DNA of 26,847 nt from DASUSF01 sp036375275 (GCA_036375275.1 DASUSF010000313.1:1-26847); one strand, 5' to 3'; shown: positions 9,871 through 17,578, counted from the stretch's first letter. The notes: generated from the letters alone by a model not told the origin. Made by a program: numbers and translations.

Positions 9871-11205
9871 TCAGCGCGAGCGGCGCGCCCGGAACTTCGC
9901 GGCGCCGCCCGGGCGATCGACCTGCGCGCCCCGCGCGGTGCTCAGCGAATCGTCCGGCACGTCGCGCGTGATGGTGCTGCCGGCGCCGACGATCGCCCGC
10001 TCGCCGATCCGGACCGGTGCCACGAGCGCGCTGTTGGAGCCGATGAAGGCGCCCGCGCCGATCTCGGTCCGGTGCTTGGCGAAGCCGTCGTAGTTGCAGG
10101 TGATGGTCCCGGCCCCGACGTTGGCCTTCGCCCCGATCCGGGCGTCCCCGACGTAGGTCAGGTGGTTGACCTTCGCGCCCGCCTCGATGCTCGCGGCCTT
10201 GACCTCGACGAAGTTGCCGATCCGCGCACCCTCCGCGACCTCGGTCCCCGGGCGCAGCCGGGCGAACGGCCCGATCTGGGCGCCGCCGGCGATCCGCACC
10301 CCCTCGAGATGGCAGAAGGACAGGATGCGCGCGCCCGGCTCCGCGGCCACGCCCGGGCCGAACACCACGTGCGGATGCACCTCGACATCGGCGGCGAGCC
10401 TGGTGTCGTGGCAGAGGAAGACGGTCTCCGGCGCGATCAGGGTCGCGCCGCCGTCCATCGCCGCCGCGCGCAGCCTCGCCTGCATCCTCGCTTCGGCCTC
10501 GGCGAGCTGGACCTGGCTGTTGATGCCGAGCCCCTCGACCCATGGCGCCGTGATCGCGCTGCACGTCCAGCCCCGGGCCCGCGCGTGCTCGACGACGTCG
10601 GTCAGGTAGTACTCGTTCTTGCCCTCGCGCAACGTGAGCGCGTCGAGCAGGGGCCCGAGCCGGGCGGCATCGAACGCCATCAGGCCGGCGTTGCAGATCC
10701 CGTCCCGGCGAAGCGCGGCGTCCGCGTGACGCTCCTCGACCAGCGCCGCGAGCCCCCGCTCGTCGAACAGCAGGCGGCCGTAGCCGGTCCGGTCGGGCGG
10801 CTCGAAGCCCATCACCGCGACCGCGGCATCCGCCCGCCGGCGGCTCTCGAGCAGCTCTTCGAGGGTGCAGGGCGTGATCAGCGGCGTGTCGCCGTACAGC
10901 ACGAGGACGTCGCCCTCGTCCGGGAGGTGGTCGCGGGCGACCATCAGGGCGTGGCCGGTGCCGAGCTGCGGCTCCTGGATCACTCTCCGGGCACCCGGGC
11001 TGATCCGGTCGACCTCGGCGGCCACCCGGTCCATCCCGGCGGCGAGCACCAGGACGACCCGCTCCGGCCCGAGCCCCGCCGCGACGGCCAGCACGTGGCC
11101 GAGCATGCTGCGGCCGGCGATCGGGTGCAGCACCTTCGGCCGCACGGCACGCATCCGCGTCCCCTTGCCGGCGGCGAGGACGACGACCGAAAGCCTGCGG
11201 GACAT
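9871..11205 (-). CDS. glmU: Bifunctional UDP-N-acetylglucosamine pyrophosphorylase / glucosamine-1-phosphate N-acetyltransferase
   Basis: This enzyme catalyses the last two steps to UDP-GlcNAc: acetylation of glucosamine-1-phosphate and then uridylyl transfer. The 444-residue protein has the N-terminal nucleotidyltransferase signature LAAGKGTRM (about residues 10-18) followed by PKVLHPIAG. YGDTPLI and NAGLMAFD appear later in the same domain. The C-terminal left-handed beta helix shows hexapeptide periodicity from about residue 250, with the acetyltransferase segments VEVKAASIEAGAKVNHLTYVGDA and ITCNYDGFAKH. The length is slightly below the E. coli protein (456). It is the first gene of glmU-glmS and divergent from the phosphoglycolate phosphatase gene, with a 125-nt gap. 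Confidence 0.98.
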   Translation of the reverse strand: MSRRLSVVVLAAGKGTRMRAVRPKVLHPIAGRSMLGHVLAVAAGLGPERVVLVLAAGMDRVAAEVDRISPGARRVIQEPQLGTGHALMVARDHLPDEGDVLVLYGDTPLITPCTLEELLESRRRADAAVAVMGFEPPDRTGYGRLLFDERGLAALVEERHADAALRRDGICNAGLMAFDAARLGPLLDALTLREGKNEYYLTDVVEHARARGWTCSAITAPWVEGLGINSQVQLAEAEARMQARLRAAAMDGGATLIAPETVFLCHDTRLAADVEVHPHVVFGPGVAAEPGARILSFCHLEGVRIAGGAQIGPFARLRPGTEVAEGARIGNFVEVKAASIEAGAKVNHLTYVGDARIGAKANVGAGTITCNYDGFAKHRTEIGAGAFIGSNSALVAPVRIGERAIVGAGSTITRDVPDDSLSTARGAQVDRPGGAAKFRARRSR

Positions 11206-11235
11206 GGAGCGCCTTTATGATGATCGAACGGCAGT

Positions 11236-11264
11236 AGGTAAACCGGCCACACTTTCGCGTGCAA
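11236..11264 (-). promoter_or_regulatory. Possible sigma70-like promoter of glmU-glmS
   Basis: On the minus strand, TTGCAC (plus 11259-11264) and TTACCT (plus 11236-11241) are separated by 17 nt. The -35 is good, the -10 only partial. Transcription would start about 25 nt before the glmU ATG. This is a weak prediction. Confidence 0.3.
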
Positions 11265-11268
11265 GGGC

Positions 11269-11298
11269 AGTCCGCTACCCATGAGTCCGCTACCCATT
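11269..11298. repeat. 15-bp tandem duplication between glmU and gph
   Basis: AGTCCGCTACCCATG at 11269-11283 is repeated immediately at 11284-11298 with only the last base changed (G to T). It lies just upstream of the predicted glmU -35 and about 33 nt before the gph start, so it may duplicate a regulatory site or simply be a slippage event. Confidence 0.8.
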
Positions 11299-11330
11299 GA
11301 AGGTGCCTCTCGCGTTCTGGAGACCGCCGC

Positions 11331-12041
11331 TTGTTCGAGCCATTCCGCGCGATCGTCTTCGACCTCGACGGGACCATCGTCGACACGGCGCCCGACCTGC
11401 ACGACCAGCTCCGGATCACGCTCGCCGACTTCGGGCGGCCCTGCCCGCCGCTGGCCGCGGTCCGCTCCATGGTCGGCGACGGCGCGCGGGCGCTGATCGA
11501 ACGCGGCTTCGCGGCCACCGGCGGCTGGCCGGAGAGCGCCGATCCGGATCAGCTCTATGGCAGCTTTCTCGCCCGGTACACGGCGGATCCGCTGCGCCTC
11601 AGCCGGCCGTTCGAAGGGCTCGAGGCGCTCCTCGGCGAGCTCTGCGCGGCCGGGCTCCGGCTCGCGATCTGCACCAACAAGCCGCAGGCGCCGACCCAGG
11701 GCATCCTCGACGGCCTCGCCCTCGCCCGGCGCTTCGAGGTGGTGGTCGGCGGCGACGTGCTCCCGATCCGGAAACCCGATCCCGGCCACCTCACGGCCGT
11801 CCTGCACGGGCTCGGCGTGACGGCGGCGGAAGGCGTCATGGTCGGCGACAGCGCGAACGACGTCCTGGCGGCCCGGGGCGTCGGCCTCCCCTCCGTGGTG
11901 GTGAGCTTCGGCTACACCCGCGTCCCGGCCGCCGATCTGGGCGCGGACCTGCTGATCGACCGCCTGGACCAGCTCCCGGGCGCGCTTCGCCGGCTCGCCC
12001 GGGACGATGCTCGCCGACCCTGCGCCGGGGCATACCGTTGA
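11331..12041 (+). CDS. gph: Phosphoglycolate phosphatase, HAD superfamily
   Basis: This HAD-type phosphatase converts 2-phosphoglycolate to glycolate, salvaging a by-product of DNA end repair or oxygenation. The 236-residue protein starts with motif I, FDLDGTIVDTAPDL (nucleophile Asp11, acid/base Asp13). The alpha-helical cap follows, then motif II in CTNKPQ, the conserved Lys in RKPDPGHL, and motif IV in VGDSANDV. The start is a TTG at 11331, supported by GGAG 8 nt upstream and by motif I falling at the family-typical distance from the N-terminus; no nearer in-frame ATG gives a full protein. It is divergent from glmU. Substrate specificity within the Gph/PpaX group is inferred from the TAPDL and GDSANDV motifs. 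Confidence 0.9.
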   Translation: MFEPFRAIVFDLDGTIVDTAPDLHDQLRITLADFGRPCPPLAAVRSMVGDGARALIERGFAATGGWPESADPDQLYGSFLARYTADPLRLSRPFEGLEALLGELCAAGLRLAICTNKPQAPTQGILDGLALARRFEVVVGGDVLPIRKPDPGHLTAVLHGLGVTAAEGVMVGDSANDVLAARGVGLPSVVVSFGYTRVPAADLGADLLIDRLDQLPGALRRLARDDARRPCAGAYR

Positions 12042-12049
12042 TCCTCGGG

Positions 12050-12064
12050 CGGGCCACCGGCCCG
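12050..12064 (+). terminator. Possible hairpin terminator after gph
   Basis: A 6-bp perfect stem CGGGCC / GGCCCG with a 3-nt ACC loop starts 8 nt after the gph stop. There is no T-run after it, so intrinsic termination is uncertain in this GC-rich genome. Confidence 0.3.
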
Positions 12065-12199
12065 GACGACCGACCCGACCGGGGTGTCGGTTTCCCTGCC
12101 GCGCACGCGGCGCGGATGCTCTTCTTCTTGAACCCGAAAGCGGCGTCCGGGGGGAGTTGCCAATCTAGGTCGCCAACCCGCCGGAAGCGGCGGAACCCT

Positions 12200-12226
12200 T
12201 AGCCATTTCGCGCTGGAAAATGGCTA
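12200..12226. repeat. Inverted repeat in the leader region of the cold-shock gene
   Basis: TAGCCATTT (12200-12208) and AAATGGCTA (12218-12226) form a perfect 9-bp inverted repeat with a 9-nt spacer, about 80 nt before the cold-shock gene start. The arms are AT-richer than the surroundings. It may be a protein-binding site, a leader hairpin or a weak terminator for gph; the sequence does not decide. Confidence 0.6.
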
Positions 12227-12304
12227 CACGGCCTTCAGCTTCTGCGCTAAGACAGACCGGGTGGGGGCGTCGGAGAGGGCCGGGCGCCGTTCGGAGTTGG
12301 TTCG

Positions 12305-12865
12305 ATGATTGAGCGAAACGGGGCGCAGGCGACGGGCGGGTATCGCACCGACGTCGCGGCGACGGTCAAATGGTACAACCCGACCAAGGGGTTCGGTTTC
12401 GTGAAACCGACGGATGGTGCGCCCGACGCCTTCCTGCACGCCTCGCTGGTCACCCAGGCGGGGCACCAGTCGCTCGACCAGGGCGCCCAGCTGGTCTGCG
12501 ACATCGCGATGGGCCCGCGCGGCCCCCAGGTGGCCGCGATCCACAGCGTCGAGCCGCCCGATCCCAACAGCGTGGAGCAGATGCCGATGGCGCCGCGGCG
12601 CCGGTTCGGCGGCCCGGGCTTCGGCGGCGGCTACCCGGGCGCCGGCGGCGGCAGCGGCCCGACGATCGAAGGCAAGGTCAAGTTCTACAACCCCGAGAAG
12701 GGCTTCGGCTTCGTGGTGCCCGACGACGGCAGCAAGGACGTGTTCGTCTCGGCGCGCACGCTGACCCGCGCCGGCATCGCCCAGCTGCAGCCCGAGCAGC
12801 GCGTCCGGGTCGCCACCCGCATGGGTGACAAGGGACCGATGGCGCACCGGGTCGAGCTCCTCTAG
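12305..12865 (+). CDS. Cold-shock protein with two cold-shock domains
   Basis: This 186-residue protein contains two complete OB-fold cold-shock domains and presumably binds single-stranded RNA or DNA as an RNA chaperone. CSD1 spans about residues 18-83, with VKWYNPTKGFGFV (RNP1) and DAFLHAS (RNP2). CSD2 spans about 120-186, with VKFYNPEKGFGFV (RNP1) and DVFVSAR at the RNP2 position, where the usual histidine is replaced by Ser. They are joined by a Pro/Met/Arg and then Gly-rich linker (84-119). Double-CSD proteins are known in alphaproteobacteria (e.g. Caulobacter), while most bacterial Csp proteins have one domain of about 70 residues. The ATG at 12305 has GGAG about 8 nt upstream. A long leader with an inverted repeat precedes the gene, and a strong GC hairpin follows it. 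Confidence 0.93.
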   Translation: MIERNGAQATGGYRTDVAATVKWYNPTKGFGFVKPTDGAPDAFLHASLVTQAGHQSLDQGAQLVCDIAMGPRGPQVAAIHSVEPPDPNSVEQMPMAPRRRFGGPGFGGGYPGAGGGSGPTIEGKVKFYNPEKGFGFVVPDDGSKDVFVSARTLTRAGIAQLQPEQRVRVATRMGDKGPMAHRVELL

Positions 12866-12879
12866 GACCCTGTCCGGCG

Positions 12880-12900
12880 GCCCGGCCGCTCCGGCCGGGC
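12880..12900 (+). terminator. GC-rich hairpin terminator after the cold-shock gene
   Basis: CCCGGCCG (12881-12888), loop CTC and CGGCCGGG (12892-12899) form an 8-bp perfect stem. The flanking G12880-C12900 pair extends it to 9 bp. It begins 15 nt after the stop codon. No T-tract follows, so it could be a terminator or a 3'-end stabilising hairpin. Confidence 0.5.
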
Positions 12901-12935
12901 GTGCCGCCGCCGCGTCAGGAGGGGATCCCGAACGA

Positions 12936-12959
12936 CGGAACCGCCTGCGCGCGGTTCCG
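12936..12959. repeat. Inverted repeat in the convergent csp / response regulator gap
   Basis: CGGAACCGC (12936-12944) and GCGGTTCCG (12951-12959) form a perfect 9-bp stem with a 6-nt loop. It is one of several stems between the two converging genes and could serve as a bidirectional terminator. Confidence 0.6.
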
Positions 12960-12992
12960 CCTGGTCCGGGCTGATCCATCGGAGCAGAGCGA

Positions 12993-13017
12993 CGTTCTTC
13001 CGACGAGCGGAAGGACG
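12993..13017 (-). terminator. Hairpin downstream of the response regulator gene
   Basis: CGTTCTTCCG (12993-13002) and CGGAAGGACG (13008-13017) pair over 10 positions with one non-Watson-Crick pair (T12996/G13014) and a 5-nt loop. It starts about 75 nt after the response regulator stop on the minus strand. There is no T-run, so termination is only inferred from position. Confidence 0.4.
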
Positions 13018-13091
13018 GCCGTGCCCGGTCCGTCTCATCGGAAAACTGCTGCAGCGGACCGGCAGCGGGTCCGTGCGGGTGCCGAGGGACG

Positions 13092-13781
13092 TCAGCGGAC
13101 CAGCCGGTAGCCTCCGGGCTCGGTGACGAGGATCCTCGCGTTCGCCGGATCCGGCTCGATCTTCTGCCGGAGACGGTAGATATGGGTCTCCAGCGTGTGG
13201 GTCGTCACGCCGGCGTTGTAGCCCCAGACCTCGTCCAGCAGCACCTCCCGCGCGACCGGACGGTCGCCCATGCGGTAGAGGTACTTGAGGATCGAGGTTT
13301 CCTTCTCGGTCAGGTGGATCTTGCGGTTGCTGTCCGGCGCGATCAGCATCTTGGCGCTCGGCCGGAAGGTGTACGGCCCGATCGGGAACGTGGCGTCGTC
13401 GGACAGCTCGAACTGGCGGAGCTGGGAGCGTAGCCGGGCGAGCAGCACGCCGAGCCGGAACGGCTTCGGGATGTAGTCGTTGGCGCCGGAATCCAGGCCG
13501 AGGATGGTGTCGGCATCGCTGTCGTGCGCGGTCAGCATGATGATCGGCGTCTTGATCCCCTGCCGCCGCATCAACCGGCAGAGGTCGCGCCCGTCGGTAT
13601 CGGGCAGCCCGACGTCCATCAGGATGATCTCGAAGTGGTGCTCCTTGACCTGAGCCAGCGCGGCCTTGCCGTCCTCGGCCTGCAGCACCGTGAACCCCTC
13701 GTGGAGCTCGAGCTGCTCGGCGAGCGAGCTGCGCAGGGACGCGTCGTCGTCGATGATCAGCACCCGCTTCGCGTTGGTCAT
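13092..13781 (-). CDS. OmpR/PhoB-family response regulator, orphan
   Basis: This 229-residue DNA-binding response regulator has a complete receiver domain. The acidic pair is Asp11-Asp12 in LIIDDDAS. The phospho-acceptor is Asp56 in LMDVGLPDTDG, the switch Thr84 lies in MLTAHDS, and Lys106 in YIPKPF. A winged-helix effector domain follows (about 130-229), with the recognition region TTHTLETHIYRLRQKIE and the C-terminal wing GGYRLVR. The start MTNAKRVLIID at 13781 is chosen over an in-frame codon at 13805, because AGGGGA lies about 5 nt upstream and it gives the normal N-terminus. No histidine kinase gene is adjacent, so the cognate sensor must be elsewhere. It converges on the cold-shock gene and is preceded on the same strand by the hydrolase gene, 116 nt away. 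The regulon is unknown. Confidence 0.94.
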   Translation of the reverse strand: MTNAKRVLIIDDDASLRSSLAEQLELHEGFTVLQAEDGKAALAQVKEHHFEIILMDVGLPDTDGRDLCRLMRRQGIKTPIIMLTAHDSDADTILGLDSGANDYIPKPFRLGVLLARLRSQLRQFELSDDATFPIGPYTFRPSAKMLIAPDSNRKIHLTEKETSILKYLYRMGDRPVAREVLLDEVWGYNAGVTTHTLETHIYRLRQKIEPDPANARILVTEPGGYRLVR

Positions 13782-13897
13782 CGCGTCCCCTACCGCCCTG
13801 CCCACGCGCCCTTGTGGGGCCCGCCCGCCCGGGCGGACGCTGCCAGCCCGGCTCAGGATCTAGCACATCTGGCTGCGGCTGCGAGCGGTCCTCTCGC

Positions 13898-14761
13898 TCA
13901 GGCCTCGGCGAGACCGAGCATCCCAAGCGTCCGCCCGACGAGCGGGTGTCCCGGTTCGCCGAACCTCCGAACGATGGTGAAGTGGTCGAGGCCGTTCTCG
14001 ACCCGATGCTCGACCTTCTTGAGATGCGACTTCAGGTGCTCCACGTAAACTTGGCTTTGCCTCAGAAATTCCTCCGATTCCGCACCGCCGACCGCAACCA
14101 CGACCGGCACGTCGGCCGGCAGGTCGAGACGGATCGGGCTCAATCGTCGCGCCTCCGCCTCGTCCAGGCCGAGGACGTCGTTGAGGTAGCAGCGGCGGAT
14201 CGGCTCGAGATCGAACAGGCCGCTGATCGCGACCACGCCGGCGAGCAGATCCGCCGGCCCGCCCCGCGCCACCCAGTCGGTCGCGAGCGCCATCGCCGCG
14301 AGATGTCCGCCGGCAGAATGGCCGGAGACCACGATGCGCCCCGTGTCCAGGCCGAGCCCCCGCGCCTCCCGCTGCAGGAAGATCAGAGCCGCGCGGATCT
14401 GCTCGACGATCGTCCCGACCTCGACCTCGGGGGCCAGGTCGTAGCCGACCACCGCGACCGCCGCGCCCCGGGCCACGAAAGGTGCCGCGACGTAGGAGAA
14501 GTCCTTGCGGCTCAACCCCTGCCAGTAGCCGCCATGGATGAAGACGAGCAACGGCGCCGCGCCGCCTGAACCGGGCGGCGGGAACAGGTCGACCGCCTGT
14601 CGGCCGCCGGCGCCGTAGGCGAGATCGAGGAGCGCCCCGGCGGCACGCGCGCGAAAGACTTCGCTGTCCCTGGCGCAGGCGTCCAGATGCCTTTGAAAGT
14701 CCGGCACCCGCGCCCGGTTGTTGTACTGGGCGTCGAGCTCCGCGCGTTCCCGGGGATCCAT
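13898..14761 (-). CDS. Alpha/beta hydrolase, arylformamidase (kynurenine formamidase)-like
   Basis: This 287-residue serine hydrolase of the HGG-oxyanion type is probably cytosolic. The oxyanion-hole motif HGGYW is at residues 76-80 and the nucleophile elbow is GHSAGGH, with Ser149. The catalytic acid is likely in GGAESEEF (about 225-232). The catalytic His is in NGLDHFTIV (His260). HGGYW plus LDHF is the pattern of animal/bacterial AFMID-type arylformamidases and related esterases, so kynurenine formamidase activity is possible. However, no kynureninase or tryptophan dioxygenase gene is nearby. Of two in-frame ATGs, 14761 is preferred, because GAGG lies 6-7 nt upstream; the other (14773) would add four residues. 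It is divergent from the alg8-like gene across about 210 nt. Confidence 0.87.
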   Translation of the reverse strand: MDPRERAELDAQYNNRARVPDFQRHLDACARDSEVFRARAAGALLDLAYGAGGRQAVDLFPPPGSGGAAPLLVFIHGGYWQGLSRKDFSYVAAPFVARGAAVAVVGYDLAPEVEVGTIVEQIRAALIFLQREARGLGLDTGRIVVSGHSAGGHLAAMALATDWVARGGPADLLAGVVAISGLFDLEPIRRCYLNDVLGLDEAEARRLSPIRLDLPADVPVVVAVGGAESEEFLRQSQVYVEHLKSHLKKVEHRVENGLDHFTIVRRFGEPGHPLVGRTLGMLGLAEA

Positions 14762-14970
14762 TCCGTGCCTCATCCAGCGTCAGCCATACCCGGCTGCGAT
14801 GGTAACCATTTCGTAAGCTTTGATCCCTCCTAATGCGATCGCCAGGAAGGCTTCTTTCGGGCGTCCGCGAGCGAAGGACTTCGATGCCGGCATTCCGAGA
14901 TCGTCGGGTTCCGGGGCCTGCCACCGTGGCCCCCGCGTCGCCCGCCCGGTGGCCCGACGCCTGACCGGCG

Positions 14971-16440
14971 ATGATCCTCGCCCTTCATGTTCTCTGGCTC
15001 GTGGTGCTGGCGGTCCACGCGCCGGCGGTCGCCTCGGAGCCGGGTGCGCGAGAGTTCGTGGTCGTCCTCGCGCTGCTCGGGACGTGGCGCTGCTGCTGGG
15101 GGTTGACCCATCTGAGCCGTGCCCTGATCTACCGGCGCGCGCGGTTCCCGGCCTTGCGTCGGGCAGCGGGCGCGCTCGGGCACGCCGGCCGGCCGAGCCA
15201 CGTCTATCTCGTGATCACCAGCTTTCGCCACCCGGCCGAGACCACGGCCCGCGTCTTCCAGGCGGTGGTGGCGGAGGCGATGCGGTTCGGCGGCCCGGTC
15301 ACCATCGTGGCCAGCATCGTCGAGGCCGGCGATCTCCGCCTGATCAAGCAGCTGGTCCGGCGGTTCGCGCCGCCCGACGAGGTCCGCCTCGTGCTGGTCC
15401 GGCGTCCGGCCCTCGGCAGGCGACACGCTCTCGCCTGCGCGCTCCGCGCGGTGTCCCGGAGGATGCCGGCTGAGGATGCGGCGGTCCTGGTGATGGATGG
15501 GGACACGCTCCTGCCCCTCGGCACCCTCGAGCGCAGCCTGCCGTTTCTGCGGTTGATGCCCGAGGTCGACGGGATCACCACCGACGAGGACAGCATCGGC
15601 GCCGGCGGTCGCCTGATGCAGGCGTGGCAGGCGCTCCGCGCCGCCCGGCGTCACCAGGTCATGTCCTCGATGGTCTTGTCGCGTCGGCTGATCGCGATGC
15701 CCGGGCGGATGTCGATCCTCCGCGCCCGGACGGCGACCGACGCCGATTTCATCCGCACGATCGAGCACGACGACCCGGGCCAGCGCCGACCGGGCCAGTT
15801 GCCGCTGCTCGCCGGCACGGGCGGGTCGGCCTGGCTCTGGCTGCTCCAGGCGGGGCGCGGCATGCTCTACCTCCCCGACGTCAGGGTGATCGCGATCGAC
15901 CACCCGTCGGGGCGCGGCTTCGTCGGTGCCGGCACGACGCTGATGTTGCGCTGGTCCGGCGACATGCTGCGGACGGAAGCGCGCGCGATCGCGCTCGGAC
16001 CCGGACGGATCGGCGCGTTCGCCTGGTGGTGCCTGGTCGGTCGGCGGATCTCGATGTGGACGCCCCTGATCGGAGCGATCGTGGTTCTCCCGCTGGCCGT
16101 CACGGCGTCCTGGGTGTTGCTGTGGACGTACGCGCTCTGGGTCGGCATCACGCGGCTGATCCAGTGCGTCCTCCTGCTGACCGCGCGGCCGCGCATCGAC
16201 GGGCTGTGGCCGTTCCTGATCTACTACGGCCAGATCCAGGACGCCCTGGTCGGGATCTGGATCCTGCTCTGCTCCGGCCAACGGCGGTGGGCGCGCCCTG
16301 GCAGGGCGGCCGACGCCGTCACGGGTCGCCCGCGCCTCGCCGCCGCCGAGCTGGACGGCCTTGGCCTGAGCGCGCTGATCGCCGCGATCGACGTCCTGAC
16401 CAACCTGCCCGACCTGCCGCCGCCCGGCGCCGGCCTCTAG
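14971..16440 (+). CDS. alg8: Alg8-like membrane GT2 glycosyltransferase (alginate-type polymerase)
   Basis: This 489-residue inner-membrane protein resembles Alg8, the processive polymerase of bacterial alginate. Two N-terminal membrane segments (about 2-20 and 28-45) come first. The cytosolic GT2 domain contains LITSFRHPAETT-like N-terminal motifs, the metal/sugar-nucleotide DGD (176-178) and TTDED near 200. The segment DHP (310-312) precedes LMLRW, and the C-terminal membrane block begins with RRISMWTPLIGA, as in Alg8. Where Alg8 proteins have GDDKS this protein reads GTGGS (282-286), so the expected catalytic aspartates and lysine are missing. The gene is followed after 8 nt by the alg44-like gene. 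No Shine-Dalgarno is evident before the ATG at 14971, so the start is less certain. The polymer product is unknown. Confidence 0.85.
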   Translation: MILALHVLWLVVLAVHAPAVASEPGAREFVVVLALLGTWRCCWGLTHLSRALIYRRARFPALRRAAGALGHAGRPSHVYLVITSFRHPAETTARVFQAVVAEAMRFGGPVTIVASIVEAGDLRLIKQLVRRFAPPDEVRLVLVRRPALGRRHALACALRAVSRRMPAEDAAVLVMDGDTLLPLGTLERSLPFLRLMPEVDGITTDEDSIGAGGRLMQAWQALRAARRHQVMSSMVLSRRLIAMPGRMSILRARTATDADFIRTIEHDDPGQRRPGQLPLLAGTGGSAWLWLLQAGRGMLYLPDVRVIAIDHPSGRGFVGAGTTLMLRWSGDMLRTEARAIALGPGRIGAFAWWCLVGRRISMWTPLIGAIVVLPLAVTASWVLLWTYALWVGITRLIQCVLLLTARPRIDGLWPFLIYYGQIQDALVGIWILLCSGQRRWARPGRAADAVTGRPRLAAAELDGLGLSALIAAIDVLTNLPDLPPPGAGL

Positions 16441-16448
16441 GGACCGCC

Positions 16449-17504
16449 ATGCAACCTCAAATCGTCCATGAGACCGAGGTCCATCGCCAGCATGTCCGGC
16501 TCAAGATCCCGATCCAGATCGAGCTCGACGGGGTCCGCTACCAGGTCGACGACTGGTCAGTCGGCGGCTTCGCGGTCGAGAGCGTGATGACCTCGCGCGA
16601 CGCCGGCGAGCGCTTCACGGTCCGCATGATCTTCCCCTTCGAGGAGTTCGACATGTCGATGCGGCTCGACGCCCGCACGGTCTATGTCGATCAGGACCAC
16701 GGGCGGTTCGGCTGCGCCTTCCTCGGCCTCTCCCGCGAGCAGATCGCGGTCTTCCGTTACCTGGTCGACGCGTACCTTTCGGGCGAGGTGGTGAGCGCCG
16801 GCGACATCCTGCAGATACGCTCGCGCGAGGCCGAGGGAAGGTTTCGCGCCCGACCCGATCTCGGCTCTTTCGGGCAGCCGGAGGTCGGGCTCGGCCGGCG
16901 CATCTGGACCTTCGGCGCGCTCGGCCTCGCGGGGCTGGCCCTTCTGACGCTGATCGGCCTCGGGATGCACGATCGGGTCTTCGCCATGACCGCGACGGGC
17001 GCGGTCGTGGACGCCCCGCTCCGCGAGATCCGGGCGCCGGTGGGTGGTCACTTCCTCGCCCTGGTCGAGCCGGGGGCAGAGGTCCGGACCGGAGACATGC
17101 TCGGTACGCTCGAGGCCGATGACGGGCGGGTCGAGCCGCTCACCAGCCCCTGCGACTGCGTGGTGCTCGATCAGATCGGCCGGCCGGGCGAGAGCGTTCA
17201 GAGCGGCGACCCCCTGCTCGCCCTGATCGGCGCCGGCGAGCCGCTCGTCGTCCGCGCGCAGCTCGCGCTCGAGGAGGTCGAGCGGCTCGAGGCCGGTGGT
17301 CGCGCCGAGATCCGGCTGCTCGGCCGGCGCGAGCCGAGGTTCGGCGAGATCGTCCGCATCGACCTCCGCCCGCGGCTCGAAGCGCTCGGCCGCAGCGCTT
17401 TCGCGGCGCCGGTGTCGCACCGTCTGGCCCAGGTCGTGGTCCGACCCGATCGTCCGTTCGAGATCGAGGAGTTCGGCGCCCTGGCCCGGCTCCGGTTCCT
17501 GTAG
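16449..17504 (+). CDS. alg44: Alg44-like copolymerase: PilZ c-di-GMP receptor domain plus periplasmic membrane-fusion domain
   Basis: This 351-residue protein has the Alg44 architecture. The N-terminal PilZ domain (about 1-115) carries the c-di-GMP motif RxxxR (Arg13, Arg17 in HRQHVRLK) and DxSxxG (Asp35, Ser37, Gly40 in DDWSVGG). One membrane segment lies at about 152-173. The periplasmic HlyD/MFP-like part (about 180-351) has a lipoyl-like half around IRAPVGGHFLALVEPGAEV. In Pseudomonas, Alg44 binds c-di-GMP and activates Alg8; the PilZ residues needed for binding are intact here, so the module is predicted to be c-di-GMP-gated. It is slightly shorter than Pseudomonas Alg44 (about 389). The gene starts 8 nt after the alg8 stop with AGGGA as ribosome site, so the two are almost certainly translationally coupled. 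Confidence 0.88.
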   Translation: MQPQIVHETEVHRQHVRLKIPIQIELDGVRYQVDDWSVGGFAVESVMTSRDAGERFTVRMIFPFEEFDMSMRLDARTVYVDQDHGRFGCAFLGLSREQIAVFRYLVDAYLSGEVVSAGDILQIRSREAEGRFRARPDLGSFGQPEVGLGRRIWTFGALGLAGLALLTLIGLGMHDRVFAMTATGAVVDAPLREIRAPVGGHFLALVEPGAEVRTGDMLGTLEADDGRVEPLTSPCDCVVLDQIGRPGESVQSGDPLLALIGAGEPLVVRAQLALEEVERLEAGGRAEIRLLGRREPRFGEIVRIDLRPRLEALGRSAFAAPVSHRLAQVVVRPDRPFEIEEFGALARLRFL

Positions 17505-17578
17505 CGTCGCGCGCTGGACAGATCGAGCCGTCGGGCCCTAGTTTCGCCACGATTTTTCAACCCGAGAAGTGCCGCCAC

